From: Tubulanus polymorphus
Lineage: Eukaryota > Nemertea > Palaeonemertea > Tubulaniformes > Tubulanidae
Direction of reading: 5' to 3'
Assembly: GCF_964204645.1 (NCBI RefSeq)
Contig: NC_134032.1
Span: 9,046,275 to 9,110,274 of the forward strand
DNA length: 64,000 nt
The notes beneath the pieces were generated by a model. That model saw nothing but the letters and a program-made list of their open reading frames with translations, ran no database searches and was not told the DNA's origin. Of the stretch, positions 13,201 to 22,262 are shown piece after piece. Position numbers and translations under genes: made by a program. Position 1 is the first letter of the stretch; every line of letters starts with the position of its first letter.

Positions 13201-14572
13201 CAAGATCGGTTGATTGGACTCATATACTTATTCAACAAATGTAGAAGTAATTTTCACTCTAAGGAGTCTATCGTAACCTGAGAACTGTGGATGTTGAACT
13301 TGGAGTCAATGTCAACTCCTAGACCTAGCTTCAAGCGTAAATTTGACTCTGAGAAGACTTAAGTATAGGCTCATTATAACCCTAATTACCATTTACAAAA
13401 TTCAAACCAAATCAAATTCAAATTGTGGAACCGGGTACAGAGAGACTCGCACAAGTCGAGAAGCAAGAAAACACGGAACAAATTAAAGCAGAAAATGAAA
13501 ACAGCAAAATGGCATAAAATGTATAAAGATATTTATTGTTTTTTTTTTTAAATTATATAAGAAAAATTAGCAAGTAATGCGAATAAATACAGCGGTACGG
13601 GGCATTCGTGAAGTACGTACTCAAACAACGAACGAGGGGAAAATTGATTAATATGTTTTAAAAATCAGCTTAACCCTTTCAGTGTTGACAACAGTTCTGC
13701 GTCCAGTTCCGCAGTTCCGAGTTAAGATTTAACCCTCGAGTTAACTCATCGAAAATGAACTAACTTTAACTCACAACTGTGGAACTGTGTCCTGGAGATA
13801 ACGTGAACATTTTTCGCAAAATTCCCCCAAGCGCATTAAATAATAGACATAATGCATCTACACCACCACGCAATGTATTGTTGATTACTGATATTTAACA
13901 ATGTTCGACAGGTGCTGCCATCTAAAAACAAATTACTAATAACATCAATACACCGCAATGCGATGTAATCCCCGATTTATACATCGCAGTGTAGATGCAC
14001 TGAAAGGGTTAATTCGAAACGAGAAACATCGAGGGAGTGGGAAGCACCAATAGCACGGCGTTCAAAATCAGTAAAATCTTAACCGATAAAATCGAAAATC
14101 AGCAAAATTTCACTAACCGGTACGTATACTTCATGACTGGCCCGGCCGCCGAATAGACAAAAAGCCTACCTTTCATTTGACCGCCGGTACCGCTAACGCT
14201 GCCTGGTGAACCGGTCGATGCCTTTTTGCCGATCAGCCGGTCGGTGTCGACCTCTTCGTCGGAGAATTGATCTGCAGGATGAACGAGATGCAGGTAAGAA
14301 TAATAGTTATCCGACGGGCTGATAGAGGGCGTGTACGCCATCCGCGAACACCAGCCGCTCGATGCGTCTATCGCGATATCCGACAGCGCCGACGCCGAGT
14401 CCGGACTCGTCGCCGCCGGCGTCAGCCAATCGCTCTGCGATTTCCAAGTCCATTTTTCCAGTTCGCGATCGGCGAGATTTTCATCGTTTGTCGTCTTCGT
14501 CACGACCACGCGGACTTTACGCAGCCACCGCACGGCGGCAATTCGTTTCAGGAATTCGGTGCGGTCCAACAT
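1293..14572 (-). CDS. TPD52: Tumour protein D52 (TPD52/D53/D54) family protein, 7 coding exons
   Basis: Exons in transcript order: 14572-14170, 11139-10991, 10400-10252, 9750-9691, 7802-7701, 7143-7083, 1445-1293 (stop TAG). All junctions are GT-AG, phases agree, and the total is 1077 nt, 358 residues. The core is clearly TPD52: an acidic coiled coil (exon 2 EKERLEQEWRDELQK, then exon 3 DEISTLRHVLSAKVQHAADL), YRKTNEKL, the exon KTAGEKTSSAISNLSTAVKG, then NTFKSFEERVG. Family members are small cytosolic coiled-coil proteins that homo- and heterodimerise and act in vesicle and lipid-droplet trafficking. Vertebrate members are about 180-225 residues; the excess here is the first exon, 134 residues rich in Ser and Asp with no domain I recognise. 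The start is the first ATG of that exon. Other promoters giving a shorter form are likely but were not found. Confidence 0.93.
1784..2192. mobile_element. MITE with CAGTmGAACCCGCTTAATT ends
   Basis: The left end CAGTCGAACCCGCTTAATT (1784-1802) is the inverse of the right end AATTAAGCGGGTTCTACTG (2174-2192) with one mismatch. The length is 409 bp, with no open frame for a transposase, so it would be non-autonomous. CAG...CTG ends followed by TA on the right resemble pogo/Tigger-type elements; the left flank does not show TA, so target duplication is not proven. A half-related end lies at about 40055-40075. Confidence 0.65.
3300..3611. repeat. 78-bp tandem repeat, 4 copies
   Basis: Copies start CCAGCATGACTG (or CCGGCATGACTG) at 3300, 3378, 3456 and 3534, exactly 78 bp apart. 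The shared core includes TTTTTGGCACGCTGTTTTGA. Because 78 is a multiple of three and the unit lacks stops in several frames, it creates repetitive open frames on both strands (3264-3605 minus, 3334-3573 plus); I do not regard these as genes. Confidence 0.9.
4840..5330. repeat. Degenerate minisatellite with CTGCCACCTA core
   Basis: At least nine variants of a short core (TACTGCCACCTATTAG, GCACTGCCACCTATCAG, GTGCTGCCACC and similar) recur every 30-60 bp. Spacing is irregular and divergence high, so this is an old array in the TPD52 intron. Confidence 0.6.
6251..6402. mobile_element. Foldback MITE (GGCCGTTGCACAG family)
   Basis: The element runs from GGGGCCGTTGCACAGTGATAG to CAGGACTGTGCAACTTGGGC, so its ends are imperfect inverted repeats, with an interior of TTTAAG/TCTAAGACC words that also pair across the centre. 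Similar elements occur at 9286-9598, 16343-16870 and 20207-20349. It is non-autonomous and of uncertain superfamily; CAGGGGCC-like ends recall hAT elements. Confidence 0.65.
7300..7650. repeat. Minisatellite, GATTATCTGAGGGGGTCA core
   Basis: About eight copies of a 40-50 bp unit containing CAGATTATCTGAGGG plus AGGTTCCAGG/AGGTATTGG variants lie in the TPD52 intron 7144-7700. Copies are diverged. No gene is seen. Confidence 0.75.
8352..8636. mobile_element. TTAA-flanked MITE, piggyBac-like, diverged copy
   Basis: TTAA at 8352 precedes AACCTTTGCGTC; the far end is GCACTGAAAGTG before TTAA at 8633. Inside are several palindromic ACACCGCAGTGCGGTGT blocks, shared with copies at 13670-14012, 26689-26786 and, in fragments, 30610-30880. 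TTAA targets and CCCTTT ends are typical of piggyBac-derived MITEs. It lies in the TPD52 intron 7803-9690; nothing coding was found in the rest of that intron. Confidence 0.65.
9286..9598. mobile_element. Foldback MITE of the GGGGCCGG...CTGGGCCC family
   Basis: The left end GGGGCCGGCTTTATATCC and right end GCGCAACTGGGCCCAGG are loosely inverted. The interior has paired TTAGACT/AGTCTAA words, for example GACTAGTCTAAGC near 9436 and again near 9485. It is a longer, more diverged member of the family at 6251 and 16343. Confidence 0.5.
9825..10240. repeat. Degenerate repeat with CACAAGGGNGC cores
   Basis: Repeated CCACAAGGGGGTGC/CACAAGAGGGC and GATTCAAT words every 45-100 bp fill the intron between the TPD52 exons at 9691-9750 and 10252-10400. 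Nothing coding is seen. Confidence 0.5.
11800..12085. repeat. 72-bp tandem repeat, about 4 copies
   Basis: The CCATCAG...TTTACCATACC core recurs at 11846, 11919, 11991 and 12063, so the period is 72-73 bp. Each unit also contains AACACTGACACCA and AGCTGGCCTTATACC blocks. The left copies are more diverged. Confidence 0.85.
12485..12885. repeat. 52-bp tandem repeat with GACTCTGTGGAGTCA palindrome
   Basis: The unit contains GACTCTGTGGAGTCATTTTA and GTGTCCTATAATCATACAAG. Well-kept copies start at 12759 and 12811 (period 52); about eight copies span this interval, with diverged ones rightward to about 13330. The core GACTCNGTGGAGTC is itself an inverted repeat, so every unit can form a small hairpin. 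Confidence 0.85.
13670..14012. mobile_element. TTAA-flanked MITE, piggyBac-like, with inner insertion
   Basis: TTAA (13670-13673) then CCCTTTCAGTGT; the other end is GCACTGAAAGGG then TTAA (14009-14012). The right half has the family's ACACCGCAATGCGATGT palindromes. The left half is occupied by a separate palindrome running from CCAGTTCCGCAGTTCC to CAACTGTGGAACTG (about 13690-13795), apparently a second element inserted into the first. Confidence 0.75.
14170..14572 (-). CDS. TPD52: TPD52 first coding exon, long N-terminal extension
   Basis: Residues 1-134 of the model. The exon ends ATGAAAG followed by a GTAGGC donor, leaving one base that completes GAT with the start of the exon at 11139, so its phase fits exactly. 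It is GC-richer than its surroundings. Its latter half (SPSDNYYSYLHLVHPADQF, then SDEEVDTD) looks like the acidic N-terminal tails of TPD52 isoforms. The basic, Trp-containing first part (RWLRKVRVVV) has no counterpart I recall. It could be a phylum-specific isoform exon, or translation could begin at an internal Met (RMAYTPS). Confidence 0.75.
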
Positions 14573-14764
14573 CCAGTCCGGTCGGTAGGTCCGCTCGTTT
14601 TGGATAGAAGATATATTTCAACGGTTTTCTCCCGATTTTTTACTGCTTCCACAATTTGTCGTTTTCTGTCACGAATTACATTTTTCCCCAAAAATTCTCG
14701 ATTACTTTAAGCGGGACGGCTGTAGAGTTACAACCTATCAAGTTTCGATATCAAGGATCCCTTT

Positions 14765-14975
14765 CCACAGGGGTTTGATTCAGAATCCAAAACACTGTGG
14801 AACAGAATCCGGAATCCGAAGCTCTTTGGAACTGAATCCAGAATACAAAACACTGTGGAGCTGAATCCAGAATTCAGAACACAGTGGAACTGAATCCGGA
14901 ATACAAAACAGTGTCTGAATCTGGAATCCAAAACACCGTGGAACTGAATCCTGAATCTCAACCGTGAACAGAATC
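14765..14975. repeat. 29-bp minisatellite, about 7 copies
   Basis: The unit resembles GAACTGAATCCAGAATACAA followed by AACACTGTG. Copies vary at a few positions and two are shortened. It lies 200 bp upstream of the TPD52 start codon. Confidence 0.8.
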
Positions 14976-15289
14976 TAAAACTGTGATAATCGAATTCATT
15001 ATCTAAACCTTCAAGGCCTGACCTATGACCATAGAAAAATTGTCAAAACCTTCTGCCGCTAATCACATACTAGTCCATACAAAGCATCATATACACTGAA
15101 CACAACACATCTGTGTCAAACAGATTCAATAAATCAGAAATAATCGAATTAAACTTCATCTGTTTGAAAATATTCATTTCGCTATAATGGACCAATTGTA
15201 CCGGAGACAACGGCAGCGCCATTTTGACATCACCACATAATACCCTGATAAGACACAAGAAAAGATGGCGACAACCATAAACTTAACAA

Positions 15290-15900
15290 TCAATTGCTTC
15301 CTCCATAAATCCTGTCATACGCCTGGAATCATCAAATTACCCCGAAAGAAATGGTTGCCTCGATAAATCCCCCTATGACATCATCAAATTACCCCGAAAG
15401 AAATGGTTGCCTCCATAAATCCCCCTATGACATCATCAAATTACCCCCCAAAGAAATGGTTGCCTCGATAAACACCTACGACATAATCAAATTCCCCCCA
15501 AAATAAATGGTTGCCTCGATAAATCCCCCTACGACACAATTAAATTACCCCTAAAGAAATGATTGCCTCGATAAATCCCCCTAAGACATCATCAAATTAT
15601 CCCGAAAGATTGGTTGCCTCGATAAACCTCCTACGACATCATCAAATCACCCCCCCCCCCAATAAATGGTCACCTCGATAAATCCCCCTACGACATCATC
15701 AAATCACCCCCCCCCCCCAAAGAAATGGTTGCCTCGATAAACCCCCTATGACAGCATCAAATTACCCCTGAATAAATGGTTGCCTCCAGAATCCCCCTAG
15801 GCCTATATAAAATTACCCTAAACCAAATGGTCGCCTCCATAAATCCCCCTACCACCTCATCAAATTACCCTAAATAAATGACGACTATCTCTCCATAAAT
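15290..15900. repeat. 52-53 bp tandem array of the ATGACATCATC unit, about 11 copies
   Basis: Units start GGTTGCCTCGATAAATCCCC, then CTATGACATCATCAAATTAC, then a C-run and AAAGAAAT; starts at 15353, 15405 and 15458 give the period. C-runs of up to about ten (near 15655 and 15705) vary between units. The same unit, with AGAAAAGATGGCTGCC in the variable part, occurs singly or in short runs at about 4.3, 11.2, 24.8-25.1, 29.0-29.4, 31.1-31.5, 38.9-39.9 and 40.7-41.0 kb. Confidence 0.9.
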
Positions 15901-16342
15901 GCAAAACCATTCTAGACTCGATAAACAGTCGGCGGCGGCGGAGAATCGAAAAAGAAAACACTGCGGACGTGACCAAATCATCGCCATACGAAAATCCGCC
16001 ACAAATCATCGTATAACTCCGCAGAAACTTCATCATCTAGCTGATACCGGTGACTATCCATAGACATCAATCATTATACGTATATGAAATAAATCGAAAA
16101 ACTAAGCCTCGACTATACCGCGAGAAGCGCTCGTTTAATCCGAAAATTAATGGCTACAGATTCTCGGCCAAGAAAAAAAAGGAGAAAATTTTCCACAATT
16201 TTCCGAATAATCTCGTGCTTAATAACGGCCTGGGTTCTCGGTGGGCCAGTTGCGAGCGGATGCCTGTAGATTGGCTGCAGAATCAAAATGGGCTTTTCAT
16301 TGGTCTTAAATCCAGAGTCCGCGTGCGTGTTCCAAAATCAAG

Positions 16343-16870
16343 GGCCGGTTCCATAGTCATGACTTAGACTTAAGACTAGTCTAAGACTCTTTTAGTTGTA
16401 TAACTAATCTAACAGCTTAAGACCAGTCTTAACATTTAGGTAAGACCACTTTTGGACTTGAGTCTCCACTATGGAACCGGCCCCAGGGCTTAGATCGAAG
16501 ACCGGTCTAAGACCGTTTTACGTCATTCTACTGCCAAGCTAACAACCTGAGACCAGTCTTAAGATCTATAAAACCAGGGGCGAGTTGTGACTTAAGTCCA
16601 TAATTGGTCTTAAATCTTAAGACTGATCTTAAGTTGTTAGATTGGCTATAGAACGAAGTTGGTCTTAGACTGGTCTTAAGTCTAAGCTATGACTATGCAA
16701 CTGGGCCCAGGGGCCGGTTGCACAGTCATGGCTTAGACTTAACACCAGTCCAAGACCAACTTAGTTCTACAACCAATCTACAAGACCAATCGTATGATTT
16801 AAGACCACTTTTGGACTTAAGTCATGACTGTGCAACTGGCCCGGACTTAAATCTCGACTAAGGAACCGGC
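16343..16870. mobile_element. Cluster of three to four foldback MITEs in tandem
   Basis: Successive copies abut: 16343-16484 (GGGCCGGTTCCATAGTCATG to ACTATGGAACCGGCCCCAG), 16486-16573 (partial), 16574-16708 and 16709-16845 (GGGGCCGGTTGCACAGTCAT to ATGACTGTGCAACTGGCCC). Each is an imperfect palindrome with AAGACCAGTCTTA-type words at its centre. They carry no open frame. A related, more degenerate copy follows at 17041-17195. Confidence 0.8.
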
Positions 16871-17878
16871 CTCGCTGAGCCCTCCAGTTAAACTTTGAAA
16901 TAGATCTAGTTTCATTAATTAATTATTTAGTTCGAATCTCAAATCAATTTGGGAGTTAATCACATTCTCCAGATTTAAGACTATAGTCTATTCTTGACCA
17001 AACCTTAAAAGACTCTTAACCAAACCTTAAAAGTTAGAACTGGCCGCAGTTGCACGGCGGTCAGAAACCAATGTCCAAAATTGGTCTCATTAAATCGTAA
17101 GACCTGCCAAAAGTTGTAAGATCGGCTATAGGCCTAGGTCTCAAATGGTCTAAAGAGACTGATCTTAAATCTGAGTAATGACTGCGCAACTAATCCTAAT
17201 CCCTAGCTGAACAAGGCAAACGTTGAAAGCTATGAAAATATTGAAATCAAACATCTAAGATTCTTAGTATTTCCCAAATATTTCCGAACCGGGAATTATC
17301 ATTCCAAAATTCCCAAGTTTTTCCCAATTTCCCTGTTCTGCGGGAACCACATAAGAAAAATGACAAAACAAAAAATCATCTCACGAGGCAAAAAAAAATT
17401 GATAACTTGTTCCTCATTTCTGATGAGCTTGATCGAAAGTTGACCCGGCCGACCCTCTAAATACACCGTATACATTACTTTTCTTTTTAAATCAAGAACA
17501 AGCTATAAAACCATTACAGACCGAGCAGTAATAGCCGAAGAACTGATCACAAATTTCATCGCCGTTTACAAAATCACCCGACCGATCACGAGAAACGAGG
17601 TATCGTTTTATTTTAGCCTTGAACTTGAAATTTTTCCGTCGCAAAAACAATCGCCGCGAAATTTCCGAACGTTTCTCTTCGAAATAAACATTCTATTCCT
17701 CTCCACAGAAAAAAAAAACCCTCGCTAAAAGTCGATGACCGACAAAACGCGCAATTACCGAACGCGATCTGATGAATAATCCAGTCAAAACTATCCTATA
17801 TATACATATATATATGCGTGCACCGTCGACGCAGAAACATGTATAAATTAGGGCATAATATCGAAATATCACGATATT

Positions 17879-17900
17879 GCAGAGAGAGAGAGAGAGAGAC
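17879..17900. repeat. (GA)n microsatellite
   Basis: About ten AG/GA dinucleotides. GA-rich purine sequence continues with interruptions from about 18060 into the array at 18458. Confidence 0.9.
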
Positions 17901-18457
17901 ACGACTGTCTATCACTTGCGAGACCTGAGAAAGAGTGAGAGGATGAAATATAAGCCGAATCAGCGGTTGCCGCGGCGAGGAGTGCGAGGCGATGTATTCG
18001 CCGAACCCTCGACAGAACAGTCGATAAATGTAAATCCTATGCAATACGTCGTTAATTCAGGAGCGGCGGGATAAAGAGAGTTCGCGAGAGTGAGAGAGAG
18101 CGCAGGAGACGGGACGGGGGCTTCATGATTCTTTGAATAAGAGGTGGAGAGGCATGTAGAAGACTTGGAGAGATTCGAGGTCAGGAAGTAATGGGAGGGT
18201 TGAAAGAGGCGGGCAGGTATAGAATCAGGAGTGGAGACTAATCGCAAACAAGAGGGAAAGAAAGAGGAAAAGGAGAGGATAGAGAGGTATGGGTAGAAAT
18301 AGAGAGATAGGACGATATAAATGGATAAGGGTTAATGGTTCAGGGGAAGATGATGGAAGGGAGGGAAGGGTACAGTTGATGAAAGAGTAAGGCAGAGAAC
18401 GAAGAGGGGAAGGAGAGAGAAGCATTCATGAAGGCAAGGGAGGAAGTTACAGGGAGA

Positions 18458-18935
18458 GAGGTAGAATGGAAGGGAAACAGAGAAAGGAGGTGGAGTGAGG
18501 GGAGAGAGGTAGAATTGAAGGGAAACAGAGACAGGAGGTGGAGTGAGGGGAGAGAGGTAGAATTGAAGGGAAACAGAGACAGGAGGTGGAGTGAGGGGAG
18601 AGAGGTAGAATGGACGGGAAACAGAGAAAGGAGGTGGAGTGAGGGGAGAGAGGTAGAATGGACGGGAAACAGAGAAAGGAGGTGGAGTGAGGGGAGCGAG
18701 GTAGAATGGAAGAGAAACAAGAGAAAGGAGGTGGAGTGAGGGGAGATAGGTAGAATGAATGGGAAACAAAGAAAGGAGGTGGAGTGAGGGGAGAGAGTTA
18801 GAATGGAAGGGAAACAGAGAAAGGAGGTGGAGCGAGGGAAGAGAGGTAGAATGGAAGGGAAACAGAGAAAGGAGGTGGAGCGAGGGAAGAGAGGTAGAAT
18901 GGAAGGGAAACAGAGAAAAGATTGAGGGAGGTACA
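18458..18935. repeat. 48-bp purine-rich tandem repeat, about 10 copies
   Basis: Copies of GTAGAATGGAAGGGAAACAG then AGAAAGGAGGTGGAGTGAGG begin at 18461, 18509, 18557 and onward every 48 bp. Almost every base of one strand is a purine. Since 48 is a multiple of three, long repetitive open frames appear on both strands (Pro/Ser/Leu-rich on minus); I treat them as by-products. Confidence 0.92.
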
Positions 18936-19078
18936 TGTAAGTCGAAATAGCTTTTTTCGTCTATTCCTTACGAGCCGTTTTCCATAATCTAATTCTCCTA
19001 AGACAAGCAAATGGACATTGACGATAATATTTTCTGAAGGTCATTTCCGGGCAGGGGATGAATAATGACTACATATAT

Positions 19079-19080
<2 letters not shown>

Positions 19081-19162
<82 letters not shown>
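19081..19162. repeat. (TA)41 microsatellite
   Basis: Uninterrupted TA dinucleotides. The length in an assembly is likely approximate. Confidence 0.95.
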
Positions 19163-19164
<2 letters not shown>

Positions 19165-19636
19165 TAAGTAGAGTAGATGGTAAACATCTAATGAGTCGTT
19201 CGGGGAGGATATCGGGAATTAACGTGCGGCTGAAACCCACTGCGTCGAGCAGATGGATAAATAGAAACGACACACGTACGGGGCCGGTCGCCGGGGAAAT
19301 AGAATTAATGTCCGTTTCTCTACTGTAAAAAACAACGACGAACTAATGGGTGACCGCGACGAGTGATCAGAATAGGAAATCGAGGGGCGAGGTTAAGGAG
19401 TATCGAGGGGTAGGAATAGTGTGCAGAAAGGAGAGATTTATGCAGGGTGCAGATTTTCCATACACCCCAAGTTACACATACCATAACCAACCTTATTTTC
19501 ATATAGGCCTAGATGTCCCGTTCTAAGTATATTATTGATACCAATGACCCAATGTTTTCATAGAAATTTTTCTCAAACGCTTAGTGGTATGAACAATGTG
19601 TTTGTTACCTGGAAACTTTGAAAAGGAATCCTGAGA

Positions 19637-19760
19637 CCAATTGCTCAAAAGTTAGTTAAAGATTACTGGTGGATAAATACCATAACAATGGAATTTCAAT
19701 TGTCACTATGTCCACTATCAACTGGCTAGCTCTAACCAACTTTTGAGCAACTGGCCCCTG
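19637..19760. mobile_element. Foldback element ending ACTGGCCCCTG
   Basis: CCAATTGCTCAAAAGTTAGT near the left pairs imperfectly with CTAACCAACTTTTGAGCAAC on the right. A related right end (GTGCAACTGGCCCCTGG) closes a palindrome at 25355-25490 inside an SF3B6 intron. It is non-coding. Confidence 0.55.
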
Positions 19761-20206
19761 ATTGTTAACAAATTAGGACAATTAGGCGTGACCTAGGATT
19801 CAAAATTGGAAGAAAATTTATTGTGCGACCATTTTCTGATTTTCCATACCTTATTCCATAGCCATAGAGAAAAAAAAAACAAAATTTCAGGGCCTTGAAA
19901 AATCTTTTTCTATTTCTACCCAGAATTGGAAAAGAATGAAAAAATCTCAATAACTTAAAGGAAATTGAAATTGAATATCAAAACTTATAAAGCGCCTCAT
20001 TCCAAAAGGCTCTAAGGCGCTTTACAGAATAGGCCTATAAAAGAAGTACAACTTAGATACAAAATACATGCACAGCACAAAATTGTTTGGCCCTACCTAA
20101 ACAGCACTGGGAAACATTTCGCACAGACCTTCAGCTATATTTCCCTGTTCTAGTTTAACCGTTCAAAAACGACGAATTTAAGGAAATAGTTTCCCGCATC
20201 TGTCGG

Positions 20207-20349
20207 ATTCTGGTTCCATAGACAGGGCTTAGACTTAAGACCGGTCTAAGACAAACTTAGTTCTATAGCCAATCTAACAAATTAAGACCAGTCTTAAGGT
20301 TTAAGACCTCTTCTGGTCTTAAGTCTTGGCTATGGAACAGTGGCCCCTG
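20207..20349. mobile_element. Foldback MITE (GGTTCCATAG family)
   Basis: Ends GGTTCCATAGACAGGGCTTA and CTTGGCTATGGAACAGTGGC are inverted; the interior has paired CTTAAGACC/GGTCTTAAG words. It belongs to the family clustered at 16343-16870. Confidence 0.75.
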
Positions 20350-20517
20350 GAGCCAGGATAAAATATCTATTTCTAAATCATATGAAATATCGATTTCAAT
20401 ATCCACACACCGGGACCACATAGGCTAGGCCTTATACTCGATATGATACAAACACTGATATGCGTAACACGTGCGAATGTCAGAAACCCAGTAATCAAAA
20501 TGGATTTTGTAGGGGTT

Positions 20518-20700
20518 GGATTGATGAACTCCAGGCCCCGGTTTCATAGACTGAGTATCAAAGTTATCCCTAGGGGTAAATCCTCGATCTTGGCAACAAC
20601 CACCGTAGTAACAATGAGAAACCATGGTTATAGGCCTGACGAATTTCAAAATATTCCCAGGGACTATTTTTCTTCCATATCCATGAAACCGGACCCAGAT
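20518..20700. mobile_element. Foldback element with CCGGTTTCAT ends
   Basis: GGCCCCGGTTTCATAGACTG on the left is inverted as CATATCCATGAAACCGGACC on the right, enclosing words such as TTATCCCTAGGGGTAA. No coding capacity; overlapping open frames on the two strands are ignored. Confidence 0.55.
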
Positions 20701-22074
20701 GTTTCAAATTTTTTCATATCTATCATCGGCTTTTCTCACATTATTTTCCATTTTTGTTACAATAACATTAAGCTGTTACCTCTGATTACCGATAAGTCTA
20801 ACTCAGATTTTCGGTTTAGTTGTTGCTTCTATGGTCAATGAGGACAACGATTCTAACTCCTGACAAGTACAAACTTGTTTTGTGAAACTGCCCCCTGATC
20901 ACTGAATCAGGATGCATCGAAATAAAATGACTTGAAACTTAAACGGACTGCTTACGACTAAATTCCGGGCAACACATTACACGACGGGGATCAAAATATT
21001 TTTTGACGAACACATTACTTAAATGTTTCACATTCCATCATTTCCCAAAGGTTTTTCAAACATTTCACTTGGTAGTTGGTCTAGATATATCCGTATCCTT
21101 TCATGTATATCCGGAACAGATGTACTTGTGTTATATACACTTCGTCTGTCGTCGTCTATTCACAAATAATGAAATCATAAAGTATGGATTTAGAAAAATG
21201 TGAATTAGTGTTGATTTCTTAATTTTTTTCAATTTCGTCGTTTCGTTTCGTTAGTTTGTGCTGTTGTCCTGGCCTCAGTCCACAGGTGCCAGCACCCACT
21301 ACAAGTTTTCAGAATGGCCACAGTTGAATTGACAGAAATTTACTCCCACTTTAAGGCTGATTTGCACATGGATTAAGATCGTCAGGTGAGGTGTTATAGG
21401 TATCAAACAAGCTACGAATGTTATTGTGCGTTGATTACAACAAAAATTAGACGGATATCTCAAAAGACCAGAAAATGCCAGGCAAATTACTCGTGAGTCA
21501 AATTGACTCACGAAGATTTCATTGAAAAATGACCTTCCCATTCCGAAAATATCAGATCGTGAAACTAAACCACAGACAGGTTACTGACTAGGTCCCAAAG
21601 GTTGCTATCGAAGGAAAACCTGATACTATGTCCGGAGCTGCCACCAGGGGACACTTAGTAAATATTTTTTTGGGTAGCATTTTTCTTGGTAACGGCTCAA
21701 GATGATTTCATGAAACTTTGTTTAGGGCATCATGCAATATGTCGCTTTTGAAGGAAATTGTGATACGGTGTCTTGCGCTGCCACCAAGCAAATTCCTATC
21801 CTTCATGCTTTCTAATTTGGTGACCTGATCCCCTGATCAAACTGGGTGAATTTACCGAGTACAGCGGTACCGAGTAGGGCATAAATTTAGTGTACGAATG
21901 CATTGGGATCAGAAACATTTCACGGAATTTCACCGATGAAACCAGTTTACCGTGGAAGGCAGAGTCTACTTAACCGGGTAATCGTTCTCTGCGCGCTTCT
22001 ATATTTAGGTCATGTGTGATTAAACGAAAAACCATCATCAGAATATCTACAGACTTTCGACTCATACAAGGGAT

Positions 22075-22262
22075 CGTATTATAGTCTATTTGTAGCACAT
22101 GGACTTGTCACGATTGAGAGTCAATGAATAAAACCAGTATCAATAACCGGCCCCAGTATCCCTGTATAACATTATACAGGGATACTGGGGTTAGTCATTG
22201 ATACTGGTTTTATTCATTTGCTATCAATTGTGACAAGTCCCTGTGATTTGTAGTTGCTGTAA
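22075..22262. repeat. Long near-perfect hairpin, arms about 80 bp
   Basis: The arms meet at about 22170: CCCCAGTATCCCTGTATA, a four-base spacer, then its exact inverse. Pairing extends outward with few mismatches through GAATAAAACCAGTATCAAT and GGACTTGTCAC to TTTGTAG at both rims. No open frame. It could be a snapped-back MITE or a locus able to give a long hairpin RNA. Confidence 0.85.

Larger units (their letters stand above)
11140..14169. other. First TPD52 intron (3.0 kb)
   Basis: No exon is supported. The intron carries ATGACATCATC-type units (11200-11400 and 11700-11740), two tandem arrays (11800-12085 and 12485-12885), more diverged copies of the second array's GACTCTGTGGAGTCA core out to about 13330, and a TTAA-flanked MITE (13670-14012). 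Open frames at 12135-12434 overlap on both strands and show no domain; they are not annotated as genes. Confidence 0.55.

Noticed and set aside
14267-14710. Plus-strand open frames of 81-147 codons
   Set aside because: Antisense shadow of the GC-rich TPD52 first coding exon.
16050-16367. 105-codon plus-strand open frame
   Set aside because: Lys/Arg-rich low-complexity frame that ends in a MITE; no domain or splice context.
18332-18936. Pro/Ser/Leu-rich open frames up to 198 codons
   Set aside because: Translation of the 48-bp purine array; several overlapping frames are equally open.
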